DNA from: an uncultured Bacillota bacterium
GTDB taxonomy: Bacteria; Bacillota_I; Bacilli_A; Erysipelotrichales; Erysipelotrichaceae
Assembly: GCA_937919165.1 (NCBI GenBank)
Contig: CALFPO010000025.1
Span: 1-15,657, forward strand
Reading direction: 5' to 3'
Length of the DNA: 15,657 bases
This document shows positions 1 to 7,779 of the stretch, piece by piece. Numbering within the stretch: position 1 is the first letter of the stretch; each line of letters starts with the position of its first letter. The position numbers were made by a program, and so were the translations under genes. The notes under the pieces are model-generated. The model saw only the letters and a program-made list of their open reading frames with translations, ran no database searches and was not told the DNA's origin.

Positions 1-2
1 CA

Positions 3-1820
3 ACCAAAGGAGAATTGTACAGTACCAAAAGGCAACTTGAAGATGCCCGCAAGCAATATGGAGATGGTCTGATAGAATACAATGATGGCATTCTGAAGTT
101 CAATGAGGAGATAGAGAGCGCAGAAGCGAAACTTAGAAAAGCACAGCAGGATCTTGATGATCTTCCTAATGCTGAATGGATGATCATGGATCGCACCTAT
201 CAGTATTCTAGCTATATGTATGATGGCACCTGCAAGCAGATGACTTCGATCGGATTTGCCTTGCCTTTCATCTTCTTCCTTGTGGCTGCTCTTGTATGTA
301 TGACAACCATGACTAGACTTGTTGATGAGCAAAGAGGACAGATAGGCATATTCGTAGCTCTGGGATTCACTGATAAGCAGATAATATGCAAGTATTGCGT
401 ATATGCATTCTTGGCAGCAGTAATAGGCTATGTGCCTGGCATAATAATCGGTCAGCTTCTATTCCCGACAGTCATCTATGATACATGGAGACTGATGTAC
501 TATTTCCCTAAAATGAAGATGCTTTTCCCATTCAAATACCTTCTTCTTTGCTTTGTATGCTTTGCGGGATTGATGATGCTTGTGACATTCTTGGTTGTAA
601 GAGATCATCTTAAGGAAGTTCCAGCCTTATTGATGCGTCCAAAATCGCCTAAGAACGCAAAGGCTATCTTTCTAGAGAAGATTCCGCTGATCTGGGAGAA
701 TCTCTCTTTCACCTCAAAGATCACAGCCAGAAACATTTTCCGCTACAAGTCAAGATTCTTCATGACAGTCATCGGTGTAGCCGGATGTACAGCCTTGCTG
801 GTAGTGGGCTGGGGAATAAAGGACTCAATTTCTGATGTTATAGATATCCAATACGGAAGGATCTTTGGCTATGACTATCAGATATATCTGGATAACGACC
901 ATCATCTAGAAAACAATCTAAAGATTCTGGAAGAAGACCTGAATAATGAAACGGTTGTGCCATTCATGCAATATACGTCGAAAGGCTATTTCTCTAAAGA
1001 TGACGATACGATGGATGTAATCGTAATGGATCCCCGTGATGCCAACTATGTGTTGGGTCTCAAGCATACAGACCGCAAGAGCGATCTCAAACTCGATAAT
1101 GAAGGCGTTATTGTATCCCAGAAATTCTCGATCAACAACGATATAAAGAAAGGTGACTACATTACTATCGAGTCACGCAATGGCATAAAGGCTGAAGTGA
1201 AGGTTGCAGATATCTGCGAGATGTATTTCCAGCATTATATCTTCATGTCCGACAAATACTATCAGATGGTATTCGATGAGAATGTCTATGATATCTGCAT
1301 AGGCATAAAAACAAATGACTATGAAAGCCTAATGGAAGATTGCAATAGATTGGAAGATTTCATTTCGGTTGTTGATTTCTCCAGCATGATAGAATCTTTC
1401 CAGACCATGATTGAGGCATTGGATCTGATCATCGCCGTAATCATCATTACCTCAGGATCTTTGGCTTTTGTGGTACTGATAAATCTTACTCAGGTCAATA
1501 TCTCGGAACGTATCAGAGAGATTGCCACCTTGAAGGTTCTAGGATTCAACGAAAGAGAAATTGATGCTTACATATTTAAAGAAATTCTGCTTCTGACTGT
1601 CATTGGCGGACTGGTCGGTCTTCCTCTTGGCGTCATTGAGCATCATTTCATCATGAAAGTCATAAATCTTGAAATGGTCATGTTTGGCATGAATATCTCG
1701 TTCATGTCGTTTACCTATGCCTTCCTTGTGACTTTTGTCTTTACAGCTATCGTTTTGCTGTTTATGAGAAAGCCGCTCGATGAAGTCAATATGATAGAGT
1801 CACTGAAGAGTGTAGAATAG
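3..1820 (+). CDS. FtsX-type ABC transporter permease, 3' part (5' end outside window)
   Basis: This is the C-terminal part of a large membrane permease of the FtsX/MacB superfamily. It would work with a separate ATPase that is not in this window. The frame is already open at the window edge, so the TTG at 15 is not a real start. The first ~50 residues are charged and heptad-like (a periplasmic/extracellular coiled coil). A first FtsX block of membrane segments follows (roughly residues 75-200), including the typical cytoplasmic loop with IGIFVALGFTDKQI. A new membrane segment at about 245-270 follows the signature ITARNIFRYKSRF. A ~190-residue extracellular domain comes next, then a second FtsX block (about 465-590) with REIATLKVLGF. 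Two FtsX blocks plus a coiled coil is the layout of long 'putative ABC transport system permease' proteins of Bacillota. Substrate unknown. The next gene starts 4 bases after its stop, so co-transcription is likely. Confidence 0.88.
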   Translation, partial: TKGELYSTKRQLEDARKQYGDGLIEYNDGILKFNEEIESAEAKLRKAQQDLDDLPNAEWMIMDRTYQYSSYMYDGTCKQMTSIGFALPFIFFLVAALVCMTTMTRLVDEQRGQIGIFVALGFTDKQIICKYCVYAFLAAVIGYVPGIIIGQLLFPTVIYDTWRLMYYFPKMKMLFPFKYLLLCFVCFAGLMMLVTFLVVRDHLKEVPALLMRPKSPKNAKAIFLEKIPLIWENLSFTSKITARNIFRYKSRFFMTVIGVAGCTALLVVGWGIKDSISDVIDIQYGRIFGYDYQIYLDNDHHLENNLKILEEDLNNETVVPFMQYTSKGYFSKDDDTMDVIVMDPRDANYVLGLKHTDRKSDLKLDNEGVIVSQKFSINNDIKKGDYITIESRNGIKAEVKVADICEMYFQHYIFMSDKYYQMVFDENVYDICIGIKTNDYESLMEDCNRLEDFISVVDFSSMIESFQTMIEALDLIIAVIIITSGSLAFVVLINLTQVNISERIREIATLKVLGFNEREIDAYIFKEILLLTVIGGLVGLPLGVIEHHFIMKVINLEMVMFGMNISFMSFTYAFLVTFVFTAIVLLFMRKPLDEVNMIESLKSVE

Positions 1821-1824
1821 GGTT

Positions 1825-3348
1825 ATGCTGCTTATCAAAGAAATCAAATCGCATCAGGAAATTGATGAAAAAGGTTTGGCCAGACTCGTCGAAAGAAAAC
1901 TTAGGTGCAAGATCAATAGTCTGCAGATCCAAAGAAAGGCGATCGATGCTAGAGATGGCCTTCTTTATGTGCATAACGTACTTGTGGAAGTCGATAATGA
2001 AGATAAATATCTCGGAAAGAATGTATCGATCTACATTCCGAGAGATTTGAGTGTTGAACATCTAGATAGAAACAAGACATGCATCATTGTGGGATATGGT
2101 CCTGCCGGCATCTTCAGTGCATATAGATTGTCGGAAGCTGGCTATAGAGTTCTGGTATTCGAAAAAGGCAAGAGAATAAAAGAAAGAGCGAAGGATGTGG
2201 AAGCATTCTTCAGTGGCGGAAAGCTGAATCCAAAAAGCAATGTCCAATATGGAGAAGGCGGAGCCGGTACCTTTTCCGATGCCAAGCTCACTACCAGAAT
2301 AAAGGATGACTTTGTGGAGTATATTCTGAAGGTATTTGTTGAACATGGCGCAAAGAAATCGATCATGTATGAGAATCATCCTCATATCGGTACAGATAAG
2401 ATTAGAGACATCATCGCAAATATAACCGATGATCTTATGAATAGAGGCGTAGAATTCCATTTTGAAGAGGAAGCAGAAGATATTGTCATTGATGAGAATA
2501 GAAATGTTCGGGGAATAAAGACAAGCCTTGGCGAATATCCATGCGATCATCTTTTGCTGGGCATGGGACATAGTGCCTATGAAAGCGTAGAGATGCTTAG
2601 AAGTCACGGAGTATATATTGAAGATAAGGATATAGCCATCGGCTTCAGGGTTGAACATCCTCAGGATTTCATCGATATGAATCAGACTTCCGGAATGGTG
2701 AAAGAAGCCAATGAATATTTCCTTAGATACAAAGATGAAAAGGGCGTATATTCCTTCTGCATGTGTCCTGGCGGAATTGTTGTGCCAGCCATGTCTGATG
2801 TCGGGACGATTGTCACAAACGGCATGTCATATGCGGATAGAAGCTCCGGCATTGCCAATAGTGCGATTCTGATACAGATCAGAAAAGATGAATTTGATGA
2901 TGGCTATCGCTATCTCAAGAGCATCGAAGAAAAGGCTTATGCCTATTCGGATTCATATAAGGCCTTGAGCCAGAACATCAAGGATTTCATGGAAGGAAAG
3001 CTTGATGAACTGATATTCGAATCAAGCTATCCGCTCAAGACTGTTCCGTATGATTTCAACAATTTCTTCAAGCCGAGCGATCTTGAGATAATCAAAAGAG
3101 CGTTAAGGGATTTCGATCGCAAGATTCCAGGATTCATTGATAATGGCATCATGGTTGGTCCAGAGACCAGATCTTCATGTCCAATCAGGATAACAAGAAA
3201 TGAAGATTTTGAATCCATCAATACCGGAAACCTGTTTCCGATGGGAGAAGGAAGCGGCTATGGTGGAGGCATAATGTCTTGCGCTTTGGATGGAATAAGG
3301 GTGGCCAATAAGATAATATCTAATTATGGAAAAGTATCAGCGGAATGA
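1825..3348 (+). CDS. FAD-dependent dehydrogenase, COG2509 type
   Basis: The 507-residue protein belongs to the uncharacterised NAD(P)/FAD-dependent oxidoreductases widespread in Bacillota. An N-terminal domain of ~80 residues precedes a Rossmann dinucleotide fold with GYGPAG at residues 90-95 and an acidic end to the second strand (VFEKG at about 111-115). This is followed by the family's Gly-rich stretch, YGEGGAGTFSDAKL, at about 142-155. The C-terminus has PMGEGSGYGGGI, which in this fold contacts the FAD. Length is about normal for the family. The physiological substrate is not known, and I do not infer one. The start ATG is 4 bases past the permease stop with only a weak purine-rich stretch upstream, so translational coupling is plausible. 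The next gene starts inside its last 23 bases. Confidence 0.86.
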   Translation: MLLIKEIKSHQEIDEKGLARLVERKLRCKINSLQIQRKAIDARDGLLYVHNVLVEVDNEDKYLGKNVSIYIPRDLSVEHLDRNKTCIIVGYGPAGIFSAYRLSEAGYRVLVFEKGKRIKERAKDVEAFFSGGKLNPKSNVQYGEGGAGTFSDAKLTTRIKDDFVEYILKVFVEHGAKKSIMYENHPHIGTDKIRDIIANITDDLMNRGVEFHFEEEAEDIVIDENRNVRGIKTSLGEYPCDHLLLGMGHSAYESVEMLRSHGVYIEDKDIAIGFRVEHPQDFIDMNQTSGMVKEANEYFLRYKDEKGVYSFCMCPGGIVVPAMSDVGTIVTNGMSYADRSSGIANSAILIQIRKDEFDDGYRYLKSIEEKAYAYSDSYKALSQNIKDFMEGKLDELIFESSYPLKTVPYDFNNFFKPSDLEIIKRALRDFDRKIPGFIDNGIMVGPETRSSCPIRITRNEDFESINTGNLFPMGEGSGYGGGIMSCALDGIRVANKIISNYGKVSAE

Positions 3349-4021
3349 TGAATGCAGCTATTGTCTGGGCATGTCCTTGACGATTGAGGCATTGAAGCAC
3401 AAAGGCAAATATGTAAGGAATGTCTATATTTCCAGCAAGGCATACAAGAATGCCCAGCTTTCATATCTTCAGGAGCTTTGCAATGCAAATGGCATCGAAC
3501 CAATTGAAGACGATCGTTTGATCGAAAAGCTGTCTTTGAAGGAGAACTGCTACTGCATTGGCGTTTTCGAGAAATTCAAAGAGAGTCTTAAAAGGGATAA
3601 CCATATTGTTCTATATGGCTTCAATGATTATGGTGAACTTGGAACAATACTTAGGTCTGCGATATCCTTTGATTTCAAGGATATCGTCTTGATAGCTTCG
3701 GATATAGATTATTTTGATCCGCGTTGCGTCAGAGCATCTATGGGTTCGATCTTCATGTGCAATATCGCCTCATATCCAGATTTCGAATCATACAAAAAGA
3801 ATTATCCGCAAAGAAACGTCTATCCTTTTGTCTCTGAATCAGAACATATGCTTAGTGCAATGGAAATTAAAAAGCCATACTCGATCGTCATATCGCAAGA
3901 CTATGATGGACTTGATGAGATCTTTGAGGATGGCTACGGCATTGAACATAAGATGTTTGAAGAGATATCTTTATCGGTAAGATCTTCAATAATACTGTCA
4001 CGCCTATTTGCCGAATCTTAA
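3326..4021 (+). CDS. SpoU/TrmH-like RNA methyltransferase with degenerate SAM motif 3
   Basis: The 231-residue protein resembles the TrmH family (SPOUT fold, SAM-dependent 2'-O-ribose methylation of RNA). The start MEKYQRNDECSYCLG matches my recollection of the N-termini of this Bacillota subfamily, which supports the ATG at 3326 despite a 23-base overlap with the upstream gene. Motif 1 is recognisable at about 100-110 (NDYGELGTILR), keeping the Arg usual for catalysis, and motif 2 is good at about 130-143 (FDPRCVRASMGSIF). Motif 3 should read roughly GNExxGL and then SLNxxxA. Here it is SQDYDGL at about 190-196 and SLSVRSS at about 215-221. The Glu and Gly of the SAM-binding knot and the SLN Asn are therefore replaced. 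It may be a divergent enzyme or a non-catalytic RNA binder. It converges with the radical SAM gene, overlapping by 18 bases. Confidence 0.8.
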   Translation: MEKYQRNDECSYCLGMSLTIEALKHKGKYVRNVYISSKAYKNAQLSYLQELCNANGIEPIEDDRLIEKLSLKENCYCIGVFEKFKESLKRDNHIVLYGFNDYGELGTILRSAISFDFKDIVLIASDIDYFDPRCVRASMGSIFMCNIASYPDFESYKKNYPQRNVYPFVSESEHMLSAMEIKKPYSIVISQDYDGLDEIFEDGYGIEHKMFEEISLSVRSSIILSRLFAES

Positions 4022-4819
4022 GCGGTAGCTGCATCTTTGGCAAAGAGGGGAAGATATGCGATGGTTTCTGAAATCATCCACATATCTGAGATAAGCATCA
4101 GATTGAAGGATATCTTTGAGGGTATCCTTTTTTAGATTTCCGATCTTGTTTTGACATTGAGGGTCAAGACAGCAAACAGTGACATCACTGTTTGAACTGA
4201 TGGCTATCATGTCAATAGCTCCATGACATGTGCCTGAATCGCCTATGTATTGATTTTCTAATGATGGCCACTTGAATAGTTCTTCGAAGTAGATATAGAC
4301 ATTTTCCTTAAGCATGTAGGAATTCTTGCGGACAGTCTCATTGAAGCCATAGTCTTTTTTCAATCTTTCAAGATATTGCGAAAGCATAGAAGAAAGGCTA
4401 TTACGGTCGTAAAAGCGCAGTTCCAGTTTTGTGTTTTCATTATTCCTGATAAGATTATCGATGGCATCGAAATATGACTGTCCTATATTGAGATTATTGA
4501 TGCTGTGAAGCGAAATCGATAGCTTTCTTAGGCATTCATGCGAAAGGATATCAGGATATTTGTCTAGCAGAACGCCATTTGTGACAAGCTGAAGCTTGAA
4601 GCCTTTTGCGGAAAGGATATCAAGGATCTTATTGAACGATGGATGCAGCAATGGCTCGCCAAGAATATGAAGATATATATAATCGCAATATGGCTTCATC
4701 TGGCTTGTATAGTCATCTATCTCTTCAAGATTAAGAAATCTTGAGCCTTTATCATAGGTACAGAAAGAGCAGCTGAGATTGCATGAATTGGTGATTTCCA
4801 GATAGACTCGCTTAAGCAT
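4004..4819 (-). CDS. Radical SAM protein with SPASM-like C-terminus
   Basis: The 271-residue protein has the radical SAM cluster motif at residues 13-20 (C-x3-C-x2-C, CNLSCSFC), whose cysteines bind the [4Fe-4S] cluster that cleaves S-adenosylmethionine. The LGEPLLHP stretch at about 53-60 corresponds to the GGEP SAM-binding motif. Six cysteines near the C-terminus (198, 216, 217, 222, 260, 263) are spaced like a SPASM/Twitch auxiliary cluster domain, including the final CxxC. SPASM enzymes often modify peptides or proteins, but no substrate peptide gene was seen next to it, so the role is open. The start ATG at 4819 lies exactly where transcription from a TATAAT at 4831-4826 would begin, and there is no Shine-Dalgarno sequence, so a leaderless mRNA is predicted. 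No terminator was found between it and the convergent SpoU-like gene. Confidence 0.85.
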   Translation of the reverse strand: MLKRVYLEITNSCNLSCSFCTYDKGSRFLNLEEIDDYTSQMKPYCDYIYLHILGEPLLHPSFNKILDILSAKGFKLQLVTNGVLLDKYPDILSHECLRKLSISLHSINNLNIGQSYFDAIDNLIRNNENTKLELRFYDRNSLSSMLSQYLERLKKDYGFNETVRKNSYMLKENVYIYFEELFKWPSLENQYIGDSGTCHGAIDMIAISSNSDVTVCCLDPQCQNKIGNLKKDTLKDILQSDAYLRYVDDFRNHRISSPLCQRCSYRLRFGK

Positions 4820-4825
4820 GATTTA

Positions 4826-4854
4826 ATTATAGTGGCTGTATGGACGATTGAAAA
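4826..4854 (-). promoter_or_regulatory. Predicted sigma-A promoter of the radical SAM gene (leaderless)
   Basis: On the minus strand a perfect TATAAT (4831-4826) is preceded, with a 17-base spacer, by TTTTCA (4854-4849; 4 of 6 matches to TTGACA). Six bases separate the -10 box from the ATG, so the predicted +1 is the A of the start codon. Its -35 box overlaps the -35 box of the divergent ATPase promoter by five bases. Confidence 0.6.
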
Positions 4855-4876
4855 GTTGCCGTCTATATTATATAAT
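4848..4876 (+). promoter_or_regulatory. Sigma-A promoter of the Mn riboswitch-ATPase transcript
   Basis: TTGAAA (4848-4853), a 17-base spacer and a perfect TATAAT (4871-4876) make a near-consensus sigma-A promoter. The predicted start at about 4883-4884 is immediately before the first strand of riboswitch helix P1, so the transcript would begin essentially at the aptamer. Confidence 0.82.
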
Positions 4877-4884
4877 TTAGTCCA

Positions 4885-4968
4885 ATGAGGGAGTAGCTTG
4901 CGTAGAGATACGTGTCAAGCCAACAATCTCGGCTATAGGCCTGGTTTGTCATAAAAAGCGAGACTCAT
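4885..4968 (+). ncRNA. yybP-ykoY manganese riboswitch aptamer
   Basis: The leader carries hallmarks of the yybP-ykoY class, which binds Mn2+. GGGAGTAG lies at 4889-4896, a TCAAG stretch at 4915-4919, and AGCGAGAC at 4957-4964. Helix P1 pairs ATGAG (4885-4889) with CTCAT (4964-4968). A P2-type arm pairs CTTG (4897-4900) with CAAG (4916-4919) and is capped by CGTA-GAGA-TACG (4901-4912), a GNRA-type tetraloop. A second arm may form from ACAA/TTGT (4923-4926 with 4946-4949) and GGC/GCC (4931-4933 with 4939-4941). The position, between a strong promoter and a P-type cation ATPase, is a known context for this class. The family assignment is from motif memory and has not been run through a covariance model. 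Confidence 0.88.
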
Positions 4969-5032
4969 GTATGACTTCTGTGTTGTGCATGAGTAAATAT
5001 CATGCCCATAAGGAAGTTATGGGTTTTATTTT
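4963..5032 (+). terminator. Riboswitch expression platform with intrinsic terminator
   Basis: The terminator stem CCCATAA (5005-5011) pairs with TTATGGG (5017-5023) around a GGAAG loop and is followed by TTTTATTTT (5024-5032). Upstream, ACTCATG (4963-4969), which contains the 3' strand of P1, can instead pair perfectly with CATGAGT (4988-4994). GCATGA (4987-4992) can pair with TCATGC (5000-5005), touching the foot of the terminator. This gives a plausible switch: Mn2+ holds P1, freeing 4988-4994 to disturb the terminator, so the gene is on when Mn2+ is present. The terminator is clear; the alternative pairings are inference. Confidence 0.78.
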
Positions 5033-5046
5033 GCGAGGTTATAGAA

Positions 5047-7779
5047 ATGGAAAAATACTATTTGGAGGACTGTAAGGACGTTCTCAAGGAATTCGATACA
5101 ACCGAAAACGGTTTATCGGAAGAAGTAGCTCAATCTAGACTGAAGAAATTCGGCAAGAACAAGTTGGCAGAAGCTAAAAAGGAACCTTTATGGAAGAGAT
5201 TCATCAATTCCATTTCCGATCCAATGATCATCATGCTTCTGGCTGCAGCAGCCATTCAGGCTGTCGTAAATGTTCTGCAGATGAAGGACGGCTTCAAATT
5301 CTCGGAATTTGCGGATGTTGTGGTAATTCTGGCTGTCGTCGTGATCAATACGATCATGTCGCTCATTCAGGAATCCAAAGCTGAAGGAGCAATGGAGGCT
5401 TTGATGCAGATGACTGCTTCGACATCGAAGGTTCTGCGTGATGGAAAGATAAGCATCATCAAGAGCGAAGATGTCGTATTGGGTGATGTCATCGTTTTTG
5501 AAGCAGGCGATACAGTACCTGCCGATTGCCGAATCCTGGAATCGCATTCCCTGAAAGCTGAAGAAGCAGCGCTTACCGGCGAATCAGTTCCAGTAAGCAA
5601 GATCGTCGATATGCTTATGCTTAAAGAAAACAGCGATGATGTAACTTTGGGCGATAGATACAATATGCTATATAACGGCTCTACCATCGTTTATGGACGC
5701 GGAAAGGCTGTAGTGACCGCCTGCGGCATGGATACTGAAATGGGCAAGATCGCTGAAGCTCTGAATATGGCTGATAAGGAATTGACCCCATTGCAGAAGA
5801 AGATGTCTGAACTTTCAGACTTCTTGACCAAACTTGTCATCTGGATCTGCGTAATTGTCTTTGTGGTAGGCGTTCTTGAGACTGTGCTTATCAATAGGGA
5901 CAATTTCACCCTTTCGATGCTTGGAACCACAACGCTTGATACATTCATTGCCGCAATTGCTTTGGCTGTTGCAGCTATCCCTGAAGGATTGCCGGCAGTT
6001 GTGACGATTATCCTATCGATAGGTGTTTCGGCAATGGCAAAGCGTCAGGCTCTGATCAGAAAACTTACAGCTGTTGAGACCTTGGGTTGTACAAACATAA
6101 TATGTTCAGACAAGACTGGTACTCTTACCCAGAACAAGATGACGATTGTCGATGAATTTACTGTAGACAAACAATTGCTTGCAAAAGGCATGGCTTTATG
6201 TTCTGATGCCGAAATCAAGGAAGGCGAAACGCAATCTACCGGTGAGCCTACCGAATGCGCGCTTGTGAACTACGCTTTCGCAAACGATCTTCCTAAATAC
6301 GAAATAGAAGCTAAGCAGCCTAGAGTTGCCGAAGCTCCATTCGATTCTAATCGTAAGATGATGTCAACTATCCATGATACCGATGGCAAGTTTGTGCAGT
6401 TCACCAAAGGTGCTTTGGATGTGATGCTTGAAAGATGTACACATTATCTTTCAGAAGGCAATAAGGTTGTTCCAATGAATGATGATCTCAAGAACGAGAT
6501 CTCTTCAAAGAATAAGGAATTTGCCGACAAGGCTTTGCGTGTGCTCTGCTTAGCATATAGAGAATACGACAAGCTTCCTGCATCAGTAGAACCGGAAGAT
6601 CTGGAAAACAATCTGATATTTGTAGGTATTGTCGGCATGATTGACCCTTGCCGTCCAGAAGTATATGAAGCCATCAAGGAATGCCGTGAAGCCGGCATCA
6701 GACCTATCATGATTACCGGTGACCATAAGGATACAGCTGTTGCCATAGGCAAAGACTTAGGAATCATCGAAGATGAATCGATGGCTATTGTCGGTTCCGA
6801 ATTAGATAAGTATTCCGATGAAGAAATGATCGACATCGTTCCTAAATACTCTGTATACGCTCGTGTACAGCCTGAACATAAGACCAAGATTGTAAACGCC
6901 TGGAAGAATCGTGGCATGGTTACGGCTATGACAGGAGATGGCGTAAATGATGCGCCTTCTATAAAGGCTGCCGATATTGGCGTCGGCATGGGCATCACCG
7001 GCACGGATGTCACTAAATCTGTTGCGGATATGGTGCTTGCGGATGACAACTTCGCCACAATCGTAAATGCTGTCGAAGAGGGAAGAAAGATCTATGACAA
7101 TGTCTGCAAGGTCATTCAGTTCCAGCTTTCGACAAACCTTTGCGAAGTAATAATCATGTTTGTGGCATCACTGATGAATTTCACGATCCTTTCTCCAGTT
7201 CATCTGCTTTGGGTAAACATGGTAACTGACTCATTGCCAGGACTTGCATTAGGCATGGAAAAGGCTGAAGGCGATGTTATGAAGAGAAAGCCAAGAAATT
7301 CCAGCGATGGCATCTTTGCTAACGGAGCTGGTGTTGATATGGTATGGCAGGGTATCTATCTGGCTATCATTGAACTTGCTGCGTATTTCATTGGACTGTA
7401 TCTTGAAACAGGATCAATCTCTGGATTCTTCGGAGCTCCTGATTGCGTAAATGCCATTGCTATGGCATTCCTGACTGTCAACTTCTCAGAAATCATGTGT
7501 GCTGTAAACATGCGTTCACAACACAATTCGATATTCTCTAAGCATCTTCTCAAGAACTTCAACTGGTGGCTGCTCGGTGCTGTTATCGTTACGACTGGAT
7601 TGACATTGGCTGCTATCTATATGCCAGGACTGCAGAATGTGTTTGGCATCATTCCTGGCACATTCACGAGAGTTGAACTCACTATATGCATTGCCTTGGC
7701 ATTCTCTACTGTTCCTGTATTCGAATTAGGCAAAGCCATGAGAAAGCTTGGAAACAGAAGAAATCGTCATGCTGATTAG
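5047..7779 (+). CDS. P-type Ca2+/Mn2+-transporting ATPase (PII, SERCA/PMR-like)
   Basis: This is a 910-residue cation pump that would export Ca2+ and/or Mn2+ across the cytoplasmic membrane. I chose the ATG at 5047 because it has GAGGT at 5035-5039 seven bases upstream. The earlier in-frame ATG at 5002 lies within the riboswitch expression platform, just before its terminator stem. An N-terminal cation-ATPase domain comes first, followed by the actuator motif TGES (177-180), the phosphorylated Asp355 in DKTGTLT, the P-domain signature TGDGVNDAP (629-637) and about ten membrane segments. Ion-site residues of the SERCA type are kept: Glu313 in PEGLP (M4), Asn697 and Glu700 (M5), and Asn724 and Asp728 in NMVTD (M6). 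The upstream yybP-ykoY riboswitch argues that manganese is a physiological signal and probably a substrate. The DUF218 gene overlaps its end, so both are likely under the same control. Confidence 0.95.
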   Translation: MEKYYLEDCKDVLKEFDTTENGLSEEVAQSRLKKFGKNKLAEAKKEPLWKRFINSISDPMIIMLLAAAAIQAVVNVLQMKDGFKFSEFADVVVILAVVVINTIMSLIQESKAEGAMEALMQMTASTSKVLRDGKISIIKSEDVVLGDVIVFEAGDTVPADCRILESHSLKAEEAALTGESVPVSKIVDMLMLKENSDDVTLGDRYNMLYNGSTIVYGRGKAVVTACGMDTEMGKIAEALNMADKELTPLQKKMSELSDFLTKLVIWICVIVFVVGVLETVLINRDNFTLSMLGTTTLDTFIAAIALAVAAIPEGLPAVVTIILSIGVSAMAKRQALIRKLTAVETLGCTNIICSDKTGTLTQNKMTIVDEFTVDKQLLAKGMALCSDAEIKEGETQSTGEPTECALVNYAFANDLPKYEIEAKQPRVAEAPFDSNRKMMSTIHDTDGKFVQFTKGALDVMLERCTHYLSEGNKVVPMNDDLKNEISSKNKEFADKALRVLCLAYREYDKLPASVEPEDLENNLIFVGIVGMIDPCRPEVYEAIKECREAGIRPIMITGDHKDTAVAIGKDLGIIEDESMAIVGSELDKYSDEEMIDIVPKYSVYARVQPEHKTKIVNAWKNRGMVTAMTGDGVNDAPSIKAADIGVGMGITGTDVTKSVADMVLADDNFATIVNAVEEGRKIYDNVCKVIQFQLSTNLCEVIIMFVASLMNFTILSPVHLLWVNMVTDSLPGLALGMEKAEGDVMKRKPRNSSDGIFANGAGVDMVWQGIYLAIIELAAYFIGLYLETGSISGFFGAPDCVNAIAMAFLTVNFSEIMCAVNMRSQHNSIFSKHLLKNFNWWLLGAVIVTTGLTLAAIYMPGLQNVFGIIPGTFTRVELTICIALAFSTVPVFELGKAMRKLGNRRNRHAD

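Noticed and set aside
2062..2658. 198-residue open frame on the minus strand opposite the FAD dehydrogenase
   Set aside because: It is a shadow of the well-supported plus-strand gene, has no family resemblance and no ribosome binding context.
3312..3325. GATAAT as a -10 box for the SpoU-like gene
   Set aside because: The match is imperfect, there is no -35 or extended -10 support, and the gene overlaps its upstream neighbour, so operon expression explains it.
5002..5046. Upstream in-frame ATG adding 15 residues to the P-type ATPase
   Set aside because: These codons overlap the riboswitch terminator hairpin and its T-tract. The ATG at 5047 has a good ribosome binding site and gives a normal ATPase N-terminus.
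4971..5075. Possible 34-residue leader peptide within the riboswitch leader
   Set aside because: It has no ribosome binding site, overlaps the expression platform and runs out of frame into the ATPase. It looks like a chance open frame.
6444..7058. 204-residue open frame on the minus strand opposite the ATPase
   Set aside because: It is Ser/Ile/Pro-rich, as expected from the complement of the ATPase P-domain codons, with no recognisable domain.
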